Below, piece by piece: positions 7,983 to 16,820 of a stretch of 64,000 nucleotides of DNA (the stretch's first letter is position 1; each line of letters starts with the position of its first letter). The notes below the pieces were generated by a model. It was given only the letters and a program-made list of their open reading frames with translations. It made no database searches and was not told the origin of the DNA. A program made the position numbers and the translations under genes. This stretch comes from Rheinheimera nanhaiensis E407-8 (GTDB lineage Bacteria; Pseudomonadota; Gammaproteobacteria; Enterobacterales; Alteromonadaceae), in assembly GCF_000296695.1 (NCBI RefSeq), contig NZ_BAFK01000006.1, positions 124,001 through 188,000 on the forward strand. Direction: 5' to 3'.

Positions 7983-8810
7983 CTAGCCTTGCAGCAAGCT
8001 CAATGCTGCCTGTGGCCGCTGGTTAGCCTGCGCCAGCACGGTGGTGCTGGTTTGTTGCAGGATCTGTGTACGGGTAAGTTCGGCTGTTTCTTTGGCAAAA
8101 TCGGTATCGCGAATACGGCTACGGGCACCTGCCACGTTTTCTGAGATGTTCGTCAGGTTACGGATAGTGGCCTGAAAGCGGTTTTGGATTGCACCTAAAT
8201 CAGCCCGGGTACCATCAATAACACCGATAGCATCATCGATAAGGGCTAACGCAGCTGAGGCATTCCCCACCGTATCGACACTTAACGCCGCTAAGCCTAG
8301 CGAGGTAGCACCATAACCGCCTGTACGAGACAAACGAATATCAATATTTTGCCCCGCATTGGCACCGACCAGGAAAGTGGCAGAAAAACCGCCAGCCAAT
8401 AAGTTCTGCGTACCAAACTGTGTGGTTGAAGCCACCCGGCTAATTTCCAGTTTCAGCTGTGTCACTTCTTTTTGCAGCGCTGCGCGGTCAGCTGAGCTGT
8501 TAATACCGTTTTGCGACTGAATCGCCAGGGTGCGAATGCGCTGCAGTGAATTGGTAATTTCATCCATTGCACCTTCAGCAACCTGCGCCAGTGAGATACC
8601 ATCGTTGGCATTACGGGCTGCCTGATCCAGGCCATTGATCTGGCTGGTTAAACGGTTAGAGATCTGTAAACCAGCCGCATCGTCAGCGGCACTGTTAATA
8701 CGAAAACCTGACGATAAACGCTTAAATGCAGTGTCCAGAGCATTGCCAGAGTTAAACAACTGACGCTGGGCATTCAGCGATGAAGTATTGGTGTTTACAT
8801 ATAAAGCCAT
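7983..8810 (-). CDS. Flagellin D
   Basis: 275 residues, MALYVNTNTSSLNAQRQL to QRPQAALSLLQG. Complete D0/D1 regions and a minimal central domain, as in A and C. First flagellin after flgL in the direction of transcription. It has its own sigma-28 promoter with a near-consensus -10 and a clear intrinsic terminator, so it is probably a strongly expressed, self-contained unit. Close paralogue of flagellin C. Confidence 0.96.
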   Translation of the reverse strand: MALYVNTNTSSLNAQRQLFNSGNALDTAFKRLSSGFRINSAADDAAGLQISNRLTSQINGLDQAARNANDGISLAQVAEGAMDEITNSLQRIRTLAIQSQNGINSSADRAALQKEVTQLKLEISRVASTTQFGTQNLLAGGFSATFLVGANAGQNIDIRLSRTGGYGATSLGLAALSVDTVGNASAALALIDDAIGVIDGTRADLGAIQNRFQATIRNLTNISENVAGARSRIRDTDFAKETAELTRTQILQQTSTTVLAQANQRPQAALSLLQG

Positions 8811-8885
8811 GGTCGTGCTCCTGCTATTTAATCGTATCTAAAACAGCGGCTTAGTAATTTGCCGTGTTTGTCATCTGATACTTAT

Positions 8886-8912
8886 TTATCGGAGCTTTCT
8901 GCTAAAACTTGA
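8886..8912 (-). promoter_or_regulatory. Sigma-28 promoter of flagellin D
   Basis: On the minus strand TCAAGTTT (8905-8912), 11 nt, TCCGATAA (8886-8893). One mismatch in each element of the sigma-28 consensus. Confidence 0.8.
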
Positions 8913-8941
8913 GCATTTTTTTTAAAAATCTAGCAAATAGC

Positions 8942-8964
8942 GGTGCTGGCTTACTGCCAGCACC
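8942..8964 (-). terminator. Hairpin after flgL
   Basis: GGTGCTGGC (8942-8950) and GCCAGCACC (8956-8964) form a 9-bp stem with a 5-nt loop directly after the flgL stop codon. No immediate T-run on the minus strand, so termination strength is uncertain. Confidence 0.6.
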
Positions 8965-8968
8965 TGCT

Positions 8969-10204
8969 TTAGCGGATATAGTCGAATAAGCTAACGCCAG
9001 ACACCTTAACAAAAGTATTGGATATCGCCTGCAGTGCAATTTCCTGTTTGGTAATTTCGGTTAGTGCTGCGGCGTAATCCACTTCGGATAAGTCAGCACG
9101 ATAGGCTTTGTTATTGACGGTTAAATCTTCATTGGTGCCAAACACGCTGTCCAGTACATTAACCCTGCCACCAATTGACGATAGAAAACTATCAATGTTG
9201 GTGGCTGCAGCGGTCGTTTGTGTCAGTGTATCGCTTATCGCCTCGTTAAATTCAAAAGCCGACAGTGCCGGGTTTTCCAGTGCTGTAATAAACTCGCCAA
9301 TAGTAGTAAGAATATTTTTTTTCTCTGGCGCCTGCAGCGAGAAATCCACTTGCCCGGGTACTGCGGCTGCCCCACTGATATTAATGGTTAAACCATTAAA
9401 GGCAATCGGTGCGTCTGGCGTAAAAGTGCCGGTTACCGGCGGCACCAGTGAAGCGCCATTACGCTGAATTTCATAGGTTGAAGGCGCAGTGAGCACAACA
9501 CTAAAATCATTGTTGGCCGGTGTTAACGCATCATAGTTTTGCTTGTAATAGGCATCAAACTGACTTTGGTCGGTAACCGATACTTCTGCCGCTGTCGCGC
9601 CACCAGCGCTTATTACGGCCGGCGTTGTTTTAAAGCGGGCGTTGACATCTTCAAAGACAAATTTGCCACTGTCGTTGCCCGCCAGGGCAATGGTTGGCGA
9701 TATCTGCAGCGCTTTTTGACCGTCATCGCCCTGAAACTCGTAAATGCCGGTGGCATTATTCAGGCTGTAGGTTTGCTTTTTGTCCTGGAAACCCGAAAAA
9801 ATATAACCGCCTTCGGCATTGCGGCTGTTCATCAGATCCAACAGCTCTACCTGAATGTTCTTCAGCTCCTGAGCCACCGCCTTTTTATCTGCTTCGGTAT
9901 AAGCACCATTGCCCGAGGCGATCGCCAGCACCCGCGCCCGGTCGATGGAGGTGCGCATATTAGTCAGTACGGTTTCTTCCAGTGCCAGGTTGTTTTTTAA
10001 TAACACACTGTTATTTTGAAACTGCGCTACCTGCTCCAGGTTTTGATCAAGCCCCAGCACTTTGGCTGACGCAGCCGGATCATCAGCCGGCGTTAAAATA
10101 CGCGTCTGCTTGGTTAACTGGTCCTGCGCCCGGTTCATTTTTTGCTGGGTGGTTAAAATGCCATCCAAGCCGGCATTAAACTTCATATTAAATGATAAAC
10201 GCAT
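8969..10204 (-). CDS. flgL: Flagellar hook-filament junction protein FlgL (HAP3)
   Basis: 411 residues. The N-terminal part resembles flagellin D0/D1 (TPADDPAASAKVLGLDQNLEQ) and the C-terminus ends with the flagellin-like helix (YAAALTEITKQEIALQAISNTFVK). FlgL forms the second junction ring between hook and filament. It starts two bases after flgK ends and is presumably cotranscribed with it from the sigma-28 promoter at the end of flgJ. Length is usual for the family. Confidence 0.94.
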   Translation of the reverse strand: MRLSFNMKFNAGLDGILTTQQKMNRAQDQLTKQTRILTPADDPAASAKVLGLDQNLEQVAQFQNNSVLLKNNLALEETVLTNMRTSIDRARVLAIASGNGAYTEADKKAVAQELKNIQVELLDLMNSRNAEGGYIFSGFQDKKQTYSLNNATGIYEFQGDDGQKALQISPTIALAGNDSGKFVFEDVNARFKTTPAVISAGGATAAEVSVTDQSQFDAYYKQNYDALTPANNDFSVVLTAPSTYEIQRNGASLVPPVTGTFTPDAPIAFNGLTINISGAAAVPGQVDFSLQAPEKKNILTTIGEFITALENPALSAFEFNEAISDTLTQTTAAATNIDSFLSSIGGRVNVLDSVFGTNEDLTVNNKAYRADLSEVDYAAALTEITKQEIALQAISNTFVKVSGVSLFDYIR

Positions 10205-10206
10205 GC

Positions 10207-12225
10207 TTACCTCGCTGCCGCTAACAGGGTGTCAAACACCGTTTGCGATGTAGAAATAATTCGCGCTGCCGCGGCGTATGTCTGCTGAAAACGCACTAAA
10301 TTACTGGCCTCTTCATCCAGGCTGACGCCAGATAATGACTCATACCAGGCCGTGGTTTGGTCTAACAAGGCTTTACTGGCTGCTTCATTATTACGCGCCT
10401 GATTAGTGCGCTCACCAATCAGGCTGACCATATCGGCATAAGTCTGGTTAAAGTTTACCGCATTGGCGCTATTGGGCGCTGATAACGGATTTAGCCGGGT
10501 GGTTTGTGCGGTTTGCAAAGCTGACAGCGCCAAACCATTCCGATTATCGTTAAAACCACCGTCATTAAAGCTGATACTAAAGGTATCGCCAATACTGGGC
10601 ACGCCAGTGACGGAGAAGTCAAAGCCGACATCAACGCCAGCCTGGGCAAACAGATTCTGGTACTGGTTTGAACCAAAAGCCGCCGTTGCTACCGGATTGC
10701 CCAGATTATCGACGATCTCAAAGGTATCACCACCGACATAAGTCATAGTCCAGGGGCCGTTAATTAAACCCGCTGGTGTATCAAAACCATAATCTGGCAG
10801 GGTGGCCGGCGTAGTGTCAGTGACTGTTAGCCCTTCAATTTGGGCATTGCCCAGGTTTGCCACAGTAAACTCTGTTCTGACCGGGGCGGCCAGCGCGATA
10901 TCTTCCGGCCGGGTGGTAGCTAGTTGTAAGGTGCGCGAAGCGGTACTTAAGGGTTTTAATTCAAACTGATCACCCACAGCAGGCGCACCGGTTATGGTAA
11001 TTTCCAGGCCATACAAATCTCCGGCGGCATCGGCGGAGTTAATGGTTACCGGATAGGCCGCCACCGGCACCACTTTATCTGAGCCAGTGATCACCTCCCC
11101 CTTGCTATCAAGCGCCTGGATCCGCACTGCGCCAGCTTCGATAGTCAGTAAAAAATCATTCGGTGGCAAACTGTTACCTTTACCGGGTTCAATCGTCAGG
11201 TTAACCGCGCCGGTGCCAGCATTAGAGGCAAAATCAAACCCACTGGTTATTGGCAGCTTAAATAAATCGCCGCCAATTTCGCCGTTTAAATTCATACCCA
11301 GCCGGTTTTGCGTATTCATTGCATCGGTCATCGACAGCGCCAACTGGCCTAAGCGGTTTTGCGTGGGTACCAGGATCTCTTCGCGAAATGCCAGCAAACC
11401 GCCTATTTTGCCGCCCACTTTGTCAATATCGATATCCCGCTCTACGCTGATACGGTTGGATAACTGCAGTTTCAGGTCGCGCTCGGACGGATCCGGATCG
11501 CCCCGCAGCGACACCAGATTAAAATCGCCACGCTCTACCACCAGCGACTGTCCGGTCGCCAGAAACACCAGCTTTTCACCGTTGTCTGCATCCAGGGTGC
11601 GTATTTCAACCATTTCGGACAGCTTCTGAATAGCCAGGTCACGTTTATCTAATAAATCCAATGGTATCGGCCGGCTGGCACCGGTGCCAAAAGAGGCGAT
11701 CTCCAGGTTTAAATTAGCAATTTGCTTTATATAGCCGTTGGTTTCACTGGTATAAATATCCAGCTGCTGATTGACAAAGTTTTCCTGATCCAGCACCAGG
11801 CTCGACAGGGTATTAAATTTGTCCAACAGCGCCTGCGAGCTGCCAATAATCAGCTGACGATTGGCCAAAGTGGCAGGCTCGTTATTGGCTATCTGAAATT
11901 GTTTAAACAAATCATTAATGCCGGTGGCAATACTGTTAGCCGGGTTAGAGAATAGCGCATCAACCCGGTTGGCTTCGGTAACATATTGCTCGGCAAAACT
12001 AAAATTGGACAAGTCACGTCTTAGCTGGCGCTGGGTAAACTCGCTGACCAAACGCTCGGTAGTGCCTTTGCCCACCCCCAACCCCAACACTTGCGACTCA
12101 AATTCAGTGCGCTGGCGGGTATAGCCTTCGGTATTAATATTGGCAATGTTATTACTGGTGGTATTGAGCAAAGTGGTGTTGGCCAACACGGCCGACGTGC
12201 CTATTCGCAGTAAATTGTCTGACAT
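10207..12225 (-). CDS. flgK: Flagellar hook-associated protein FlgK (HAP1)
   Basis: 672 residues. N-terminal rod/hook motif LLNTTSNNIANINTEGYTRQR, then a long helical/beta middle, and a C-terminal flagellar basal-body segment (ASNLVRFQQTYAAAARIISTSQTVFDTLL). FlgK is the first junction protein between hook and filament. Ribosome site GGAGAGAG lies just ahead of the ATG. It is longer than E. coli FlgK (about 550) because of an enlarged middle (about 330-600), as is common in marine gammaproteobacteria. Confidence 0.95.
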   Translation of the reverse strand: MSDNLLRIGTSAVLANTTLLNTTSNNIANINTEGYTRQRTEFESQVLGLGVGKGTTERLVSEFTQRQLRRDLSNFSFAEQYVTEANRVDALFSNPANSIATGINDLFKQFQIANNEPATLANRQLIIGSSQALLDKFNTLSSLVLDQENFVNQQLDIYTSETNGYIKQIANLNLEIASFGTGASRPIPLDLLDKRDLAIQKLSEMVEIRTLDADNGEKLVFLATGQSLVVERGDFNLVSLRGDPDPSERDLKLQLSNRISVERDIDIDKVGGKIGGLLAFREEILVPTQNRLGQLALSMTDAMNTQNRLGMNLNGEIGGDLFKLPITSGFDFASNAGTGAVNLTIEPGKGNSLPPNDFLLTIEAGAVRIQALDSKGEVITGSDKVVPVAAYPVTINSADAAGDLYGLEITITGAPAVGDQFELKPLSTASRTLQLATTRPEDIALAAPVRTEFTVANLGNAQIEGLTVTDTTPATLPDYGFDTPAGLINGPWTMTYVGGDTFEIVDNLGNPVATAAFGSNQYQNLFAQAGVDVGFDFSVTGVPSIGDTFSISFNDGGFNDNRNGLALSALQTAQTTRLNPLSAPNSANAVNFNQTYADMVSLIGERTNQARNNEAASKALLDQTTAWYESLSGVSLDEEASNLVRFQQTYAAAARIISTSQTVFDTLLAAAR

Positions 12226-12267
12226 TGCTCTCTCCGCCTACGCTGCTTTGCTGCGTTAGTTAAGTGG

Positions 12268-13308
12268 TTAATCGGCCGTTTGCGCGAAATCTTGAGTATC
12301 GCCACTGCGTTGCCGCGCGTTTTGCAGCACAGGGCTTTGATACACGGCCATAATTTTTTGCGCATAAGCCGGATCAGTGGCATAACCGGCGGCCTGCAAC
12401 TGCTCAAAATAGGCTTTGGTGTCGCCACTGGCTTTTATCGCATCCTGATAACGCGGGTTTTGCTGAATAAAGGCAACATAATCCTCAAGGCTTTGCTGTG
12501 GGCTTTGGTAAGCGCGAAACCTGGCTTGCTCCTTTTTCGCTACGCCGCCACGGTACTCCAGCGTATCCACCACTGCGGTGTCACCGCGCCAGCCATGATT
12601 GGCTTTAATGCCAAACAGGTTAAAACTGTTAGCGCCTTTGGCTGTTTTTATCATGCGCTGACCCCAGCCTGTTTCCAGTGCGGCTTGCGCTACCAGGGCC
12701 AGTGGGTCCAGCCCCAGTGCTTTGGCAGTTTGCCGCGCTGCTGGCAGTAAACTTTTGACAAAGTCGGCCGGGCTTTGTACCTGCCACTGCGCCAGCGCAG
12801 TCTCTGTTAACTGTTCTGCTGTAGTGGCTGGCGTCGCACTTATCTGTGCAGAGAGAGCGGGCAAGGCGCTATCTGCTGAAGCTGCGCGCACAGCTTTCAG
12901 TGCCGGCAAGATCACTTTAGGCATAGCCAGAGCTCTCTCACTTTGTCCTGCCAGCTTATGCTCAACCAGGCTATGGCCATTGGCTGGGCTACTGCCCCCC
13001 AGCGCCGGGCTTAATTGCTGCACTAATAAATCGGCCAAGCCTAGGGCGCCTTTTTGCGCTAAATCGGTTGCCAGCTGGCTGTCGTGCATGTCGCGATAGA
13101 ACTTAGTGGTCTGGCTATTCATCATGCCATCCACTTCAAAGCCGGCATTGGCTTTGCGCATACTGCTTAGCAGCATACTGAAAAAAATCGACTCGAATTG
13201 CTCTGCCGCCTGACGCAAGGCGGCTTTTTCATCTTTGCCGGCACTGCTGCGAATTTGCTGCAGGCTGGTTAAGTCATGATAAGACACGTTGTTCGGCGTC
13301 AGGCTCAT
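12268..13308 (-). CDS. flgJ: Flagellar rod assembly protein / peptidoglycan hydrolase FlgJ
   Basis: 346 residues with the two-domain FlgJ plan. The rod-binding N-terminus (about 25-120) contains QFESIFFSMLLSSMRKAN. The C-terminal glucosaminidase-type domain (about 180-330) contains VAQAALETGWGQRMI, whose Glu is the catalytic residue of the family, and later FNLFGIKAN. It caps the growing rod and cuts peptidoglycan so that the rod can cross the wall. A Ser/Ala-rich linker joins the domains. It starts one base after flgI ends, and a sigma-28 promoter for flgK overlaps its stop codon. Confidence 0.95.
   Translation of the reverse strand: MSLTPNNVSYHDLTSLQQIRSSAGKDEKAALRQAAEQFESIFFSMLLSSMRKANAGFEVDGMMNSQTTKFYRDMHDSQLATDLAQKGALGLADLLVQQLSPALGGSSPANGHSLVEHKLAGQSERALAMPKVILPALKAVRAASADSALPALSAQISATPATTAEQLTETALAQWQVQSPADFVKSLLPAARQTAKALGLDPLALVAQAALETGWGQRMIKTAKGANSFNLFGIKANHGWRGDTAVVDTLEYRGGVAKKEQARFRAYQSPQQSLEDYVAFIQQNPRYQDAIKASGDTKAYFEQLQAAGYATDPAYAQKIMAVYQSPVLQNARQRSGDTQDFAQTAD
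12269..12295 (-). promoter_or_regulatory. Sigma-28 promoter of flgK-flgL, inside the end of flgJ
   Basis: On the minus strand TCAAGATT (12288-12295), 11 nt, GCCGATTA (12269-12276). Two mismatches in the -35 and one in the -10. The -10 overlaps the flgJ stop codon and lies about 44 nt before the flgK ATG. It lets the junction proteins be made late, with the filament genes. Confidence 0.72.
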
Positions 13309-13309
13309 A

Positions 13310-14395
13310 TCAGATCACCACCAACTCGCCATGAATAGCACCGGCTTCTTTGAGCGCTTCCAGTATTGCCATTAAATCGCCCGGTGCTGCGCCCACCGCA
13401 TTAACGGTGCGCACTAAGTCATCCAGCGTTACACCTGGGTCAAATTTAAACATGCGTGACTGCTCAGGGCTTACATCAATAATAGTGTTTTCTTCGATCG
13501 CCGTTTGGCCCTCGGCCAGCACATTGGGCTGCACCACGCGTGGGTTCTCCGCAATAGTTACCGTTAAACCACCGTGCGTTACCGCCGCCGGAAACAACCG
13601 CACTTCTTTACCAATCACGATAGTACCGGTGCGCGAATTGATAATAATTTTTGCTGAGTGGTCGCCTGGCTCAAAGCTTAAGTTTTCCAGCGTTGATAGA
13701 TAAGACACCCGCTGGCTGATATCACGCGGTGCCCTAACCTTTACCGAGGTGGCATCTAACGAATAGGCGGTATCTGGTCCCATAAAGCTGTTTATCGCCT
13801 CGGCCAACCGTTTCGACGTCGTAAAGTCAGAGCGTTTCAGGTTAAAAGTAATAAATTCATTTTGCGAAAACGGTGTAATTACCTCGCGCTCAACGATAGC
13901 ACCATTAGGGATCCGGCCTACCGTTGGCGTATTCACCAGGATACGCGACCCATCTAAGCCTTCAGCGCCCAGGCCACTGACAATCAGGCTGCCTTGAGCT
14001 ACTGCGTACACATTGCCGTCTAAGCCGGTTAAAAAGGTTTGCATCAGGGTGCCGCCACGCAGGCTTTTCGCACTGCCCACCGACGATACGGTGATATCCA
14101 CTGTCTGGCCGGGTTTGGCAAAAGCGGGGAGTTCAGCGTGCACCGCCACCGCCGCGACGTTTTTAATTTGCGCTTTCATACCCGCCGGCAAGCTAATGCC
14201 AAAGTTACTTAACATGGTACGAAAACTTTGCTCGGTAAACGGGCTTTGTTCGCCAGTGCCTGGCAGACCGACCACTAAACCATAACCTACCAGTTGGTTA
14301 GCCCGCACGCCTTCAACATCGGCCACATCTTTAATGCGCGCCGCCTCGGCTGGCAGCACCAGCAACAAGGTAAATATAAGCCATACTTGTTTCAT
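13310..14395 (-). CDS. flgI: Flagellar P-ring protein FlgI
   Basis: 361 residues from the ATG at 14395, which has GGAG seven bases upstream. Signal peptide [18 protein letters not shown], then [20 protein letters not shown], the FlgI signature. FlgI is exported by Sec and forms the periplasmic P ring around the rod, chaperoned by FlgA. The C-terminus contains the conserved [20 protein letters not shown]. An upstream in-frame start at 14458 would run into flgH and is rejected. Confidence 0.96.
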   Translation of the reverse strand: MKQVWLIFTLLLVLPAEAARIKDVADVEGVRANQLVGYGLVVGLPGTGEQSPFTEQSFRTMLSNFGISLPAGMKAQIKNVAAVAVHAELPAFAKPGQTVDITVSSVGSAKSLRGGTLMQTFLTGLDGNVYAVAQGSLIVSGLGAEGLDGSRILVNTPTVGRIPNGAIVEREVITPFSQNEFITFNLKRSDFTTSKRLAEAINSFMGPDTAYSLDATSVKVRAPRDISQRVSYLSTLENLSFEPGDHSAKIIINSRTGTIVIGKEVRLFPAAVTHGGLTVTIAENPRVVQPNVLAEGQTAIEENTIIDVSPEQSRMFKFDPGVTLDDLVRTVNAVGAAPGDLMAILEALKEAGAIHGELVVI

Positions 14396-14435
14396 GAGTA
14401 TTCTCCGGACTAAACCATAATAACAATGGCCACTA

Positions 14436-15113
14436 TTAGAACGGCCACAGGGGGCCATTAAAGAACCGGCTTAACCAACCAGGTGACTGGCCATGATGAT
14501 GCGCACCAGTACCGCTGTATTCGATGCGGGCATTGGCAATCTTGGTTGATTCTACCGTGTTGTTCACATCCACATCCTGCGAGCGGATAACGCCGGTCAG
14601 GCGGATATACTCTTTACCGGTGTTCAGTGTCAGCCATTTTTCACCGCGGATCACCAGGTTACCGTTATTCAGTACCTGCAACACATTCACCGAAATATTG
14701 CCGACCAGGCTGTTGCTCTGATCGGCTTTTGAATCGCCTTTATAGTCTGATGTCGAATCGGCGCCAAACTGCAACACATTGCCGGCCACAGAGACATTGC
14801 GGCCGCCAAGGCCTATCATCGGCTCAAACGAGGTAGAGCTGTCTTTTTGCATTTCGGTTTTCGCATTCTTACTGGCCTGGGTGCGCTCTTTTAACACCAC
14901 AGTGATAATGTCACCCTCGTGCCGGGCTTTATTGTCCGAATACAGGCTATTAGAGTGGTTTGCGGCAAACAACGAACCCGACTGCGACAAAGGCCGCGCC
15001 GGCGGTTCAGGCTGCAGCGGCGCAAAATAAGGATCGTCCGCCATCGGCTCCTGCACGGCCGCGCAGCCGCCAAACAGCAGCCCACAGGCAACAACAGTAA
15101 AAATACGTAACAT
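14436..15113 (-). CDS. flgH: Flagellar L-ring lipoprotein FlgH
   Basis: 225 residues. Signal peptide with lipobox (CGLLFGGC, Cys at about 17), so an outer-membrane lipoprotein. Conserved FlgH segments include [36 protein letters not shown] and [16 protein letters not shown]. FlgH forms the L ring in the outer membrane. It follows flgG by 11 nt. The C-terminus reads [16 protein letters not shown]. Confidence 0.96.
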   Translation of the reverse strand: MLRIFTVVACGLLFGGCAAVQEPMADDPYFAPLQPEPPARPLSQSGSLFAANHSNSLYSDNKARHEGDIITVVLKERTQASKNAKTEMQKDSSTSFEPMIGLGGRNVSVAGNVLQFGADSTSDYKGDSKADQSNSLVGNISVNVLQVLNNGNLVIRGEKWLTLNTGKEYIRLTGVIRSQDVDVNNTVESTKIANARIEYSGTGAHHHGQSPGWLSRFFNGPLWPF

Positions 15114-15124
15114 AAAGCCTCCTG

Positions 15125-15913
15125 TTACAGCTGCTGAATGGCAAAGCCCAGCATCTGATCGACCGATGAGATCACTTTGGAATTCATCTCATACACGCGC
15201 TGGCTTTCAATTAAGCTTACCAGCTCTTCGGTCACATTTACGTTTGACGTTTCCAGCGCGCCCTGCACAATAATGCCCAGCCCTTCCAGCCCCGGAATGC
15301 CCTGCACCGGGTCGCCACTGGCACCGGTTTCACGAAACAGATTCTGGCCAATGGGCTCTAAACCGGCCGGATTGATAAAGTTAGTCACGGTAAGCTGCCC
15401 CAGTACGGCCGGCTCCCCCTGCCCGGGTAACTGCACCGACACCTGGCCATCTTGCGATACGGTAATGCTTTGCGCATCTGGCGGCACCACTATGTTCGGC
15501 TGTACCTGGTAACCGGCGCCTGAGGTCACCAGATTACCTTCATCATCCACCGTGAACTGGCCATTACGGCTGTATGAGATGGTGCCGTCCGGCATTAAAA
15601 TTTCAAAAAAACCATGGCCCTGGATCATCATATCCAGACTATTGTCAGTCGTGATCATATTGCCCTGGGTGAAGTTTTTCTGTGTCGCTACCACCTTAGT
15701 ACCGGCGCCTATCATCAGACCATTAGGCAGCTCGGAGTTTTGCGATGAGGCCCCGCCCGGCTGGTTAACATTCTGATACAGTAAATCTTCAAAAATAGCG
15801 CGGCTTTTCTTAAAGCCAACGGTGCTGGCATTGGCCAGGTTGTTCGAGATAACCGAAATATCACGCTGTTTCGCGTCTAAACCGGTTTTACTGATCCATA
15901 AAGCTGGATGCAT
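15125..15913 (-). CDS. flgG: Flagellar distal rod protein FlgG
   Basis: 262 residues, MHPALWISKTGLDAKQRDIS, then the basal-body motif ISNNLANASTVGFKKSRAIF and the C-terminal LVSLIESQRVYEMNSKVIS. FlgG forms the distal rod. In the flgFGHIJ run, starting about 40 nt after flgF. Length as in E. coli (260). Confidence 0.97.
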   Translation of the reverse strand: MHPALWISKTGLDAKQRDISVISNNLANASTVGFKKSRAIFEDLLYQNVNQPGGASSQNSELPNGLMIGAGTKVVATQKNFTQGNMITTDNSLDMMIQGHGFFEILMPDGTISYSRNGQFTVDDEGNLVTSGAGYQVQPNIVVPPDAQSITVSQDGQVSVQLPGQGEPAVLGQLTVTNFINPAGLEPIGQNLFRETGASGDPVQGIPGLEGLGIIVQGALETSNVNVTEELVSLIESQRVYEMNSKVISSVDQMLGFAIQQL

Positions 15914-15953
15914 AGGTGCCTCCCGGGCCTTGGCCCATTAACGATTCAGGCGT

Positions 15954-16700
15954 TTAGCCCATTATCCGAAGTAACTGATTTTGCTGGCGATCCATCTCTT
16001 CAGCGCTTTTCATCATTTTTACCTGCAGTTCAAACTGGCGCTGCAGGCTGATCATATAAGTCATTTCGCCCACTGCGTTGACATTGCTGCTTTCTATCGC
16101 GCCTTTTAGCAGGCTAACGTTGATATCGGCTTCCGCTATCTGGCCATCTTTGCGCCGGAACAAGCCGTCATTGCCTTTTTCCATATCGCGGTTATCCGGC
16201 CGCACTAGCTTAATGCGGCCCGCAGGCACTATGGCGTCAGCGGGTGCGCCCTGGGGCAACACGCTAATCGTGCCATCCTGCGCAATTTCTACTTTGGCCA
16301 GCGGCACCGGTAGCTGAATAGGGCCATCATCGCCCATCACTGGCAGGCCGCTAGATGTTTCCAGCATGCCTTGCGCCGAAATTTGTAAATTGCCGCCGCG
16401 GGTATAGGCTTCATTGCCATCCGGCGCTTGCACGGCAAGCCAACCGTCACCCTGAATAGCCACATCCAGCTCGCGCTCAGTCATGATAATAGAGCCGGCG
16501 TCAAAGTTTTGACCGGGCTGCTCGGTTAACGAAAACACCCGGGTGGGTAAACCGGCACCAAATGCCTGCATAGCACGGGCTTGCTCAAAATCAGCTTTAA
16601 AGCCAACCGTGCCGGTGTTCGCCAGGTTGTTAGCTCTGACCGCAATACCATTCATGTTTTCTTTAGCGCCACTCATGGCGATATATAACAGATGGTCCAT
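15954..16700 (-). CDS. flgF: Flagellar proximal rod protein FlgF
   Basis: 248 residues, MDHLLYIAMSGAKENMNGIA, then VRANNLANTGTVGFKADFEQ and C-terminal MTYMISLQRQFELQVKMMKS. FlgF is one of the proximal rod subunits. It is the first gene after the flgE terminator and has its own sigma-54 element, so it opens a second class II operon (flgFGHIJ, with readthrough into flgKL possible). Confidence 0.96.
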   Translation of the reverse strand: MDHLLYIAMSGAKENMNGIAVRANNLANTGTVGFKADFEQARAMQAFGAGLPTRVFSLTEQPGQNFDAGSIIMTERELDVAIQGDGWLAVQAPDGNEAYTRGGNLQISAQGMLETSSGLPVMGDDGPIQLPVPLAKVEIAQDGTISVLPQGAPADAIVPAGRIKLVRPDNRDMEKGNDGLFRRKDGQIAEADINVSLLKGAIESSNVNAVGEMTYMISLQRQFELQVKMMKSAEEMDRQQNQLLRIMG

Positions 16701-16733
16701 AACATGCTCCGTTACTCGTCTCTGCTAATACAC

Positions 16734-16749
16734 AGCAAGTTTAATGCCA
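16734..16749 (-). promoter_or_regulatory. Sigma-54 promoter of flgF
   Basis: Minus-strand TGGCATTAAACTTGCT has GG and GC exactly 10 nt apart and close match to TGGCAC-N5-TTGCW. The ATG of flgF is about 34 nt downstream of the -12 element. The flgE terminator lies just upstream. Confidence 0.78.
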
Positions 16750-16770
16750 GATAAGCGCCAAAATAGGGAT

Positions 16771-16796
16771 AAAAAAACACCACCCGAAGGTGGTGT
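16771..16796 (-). terminator. Rho-independent terminator of flgBCDE
   Basis: On the minus strand ACACCACC, a TTCG tetraloop, GGTGGTGT, then TTTTTT. Textbook intrinsic terminator about 25 nt after the flgE stop codon. Confidence 0.92.
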
Positions 16797-16820
16797 TGTG
16801 TACGTTTAGCCGCTGAGCAG

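Noticed and set aside
12201-12428. 75-codon minus-strand frame across the flgJ-flgK junction
   Set aside because: Overlaps the flgJ coding end in another frame; no independent support.
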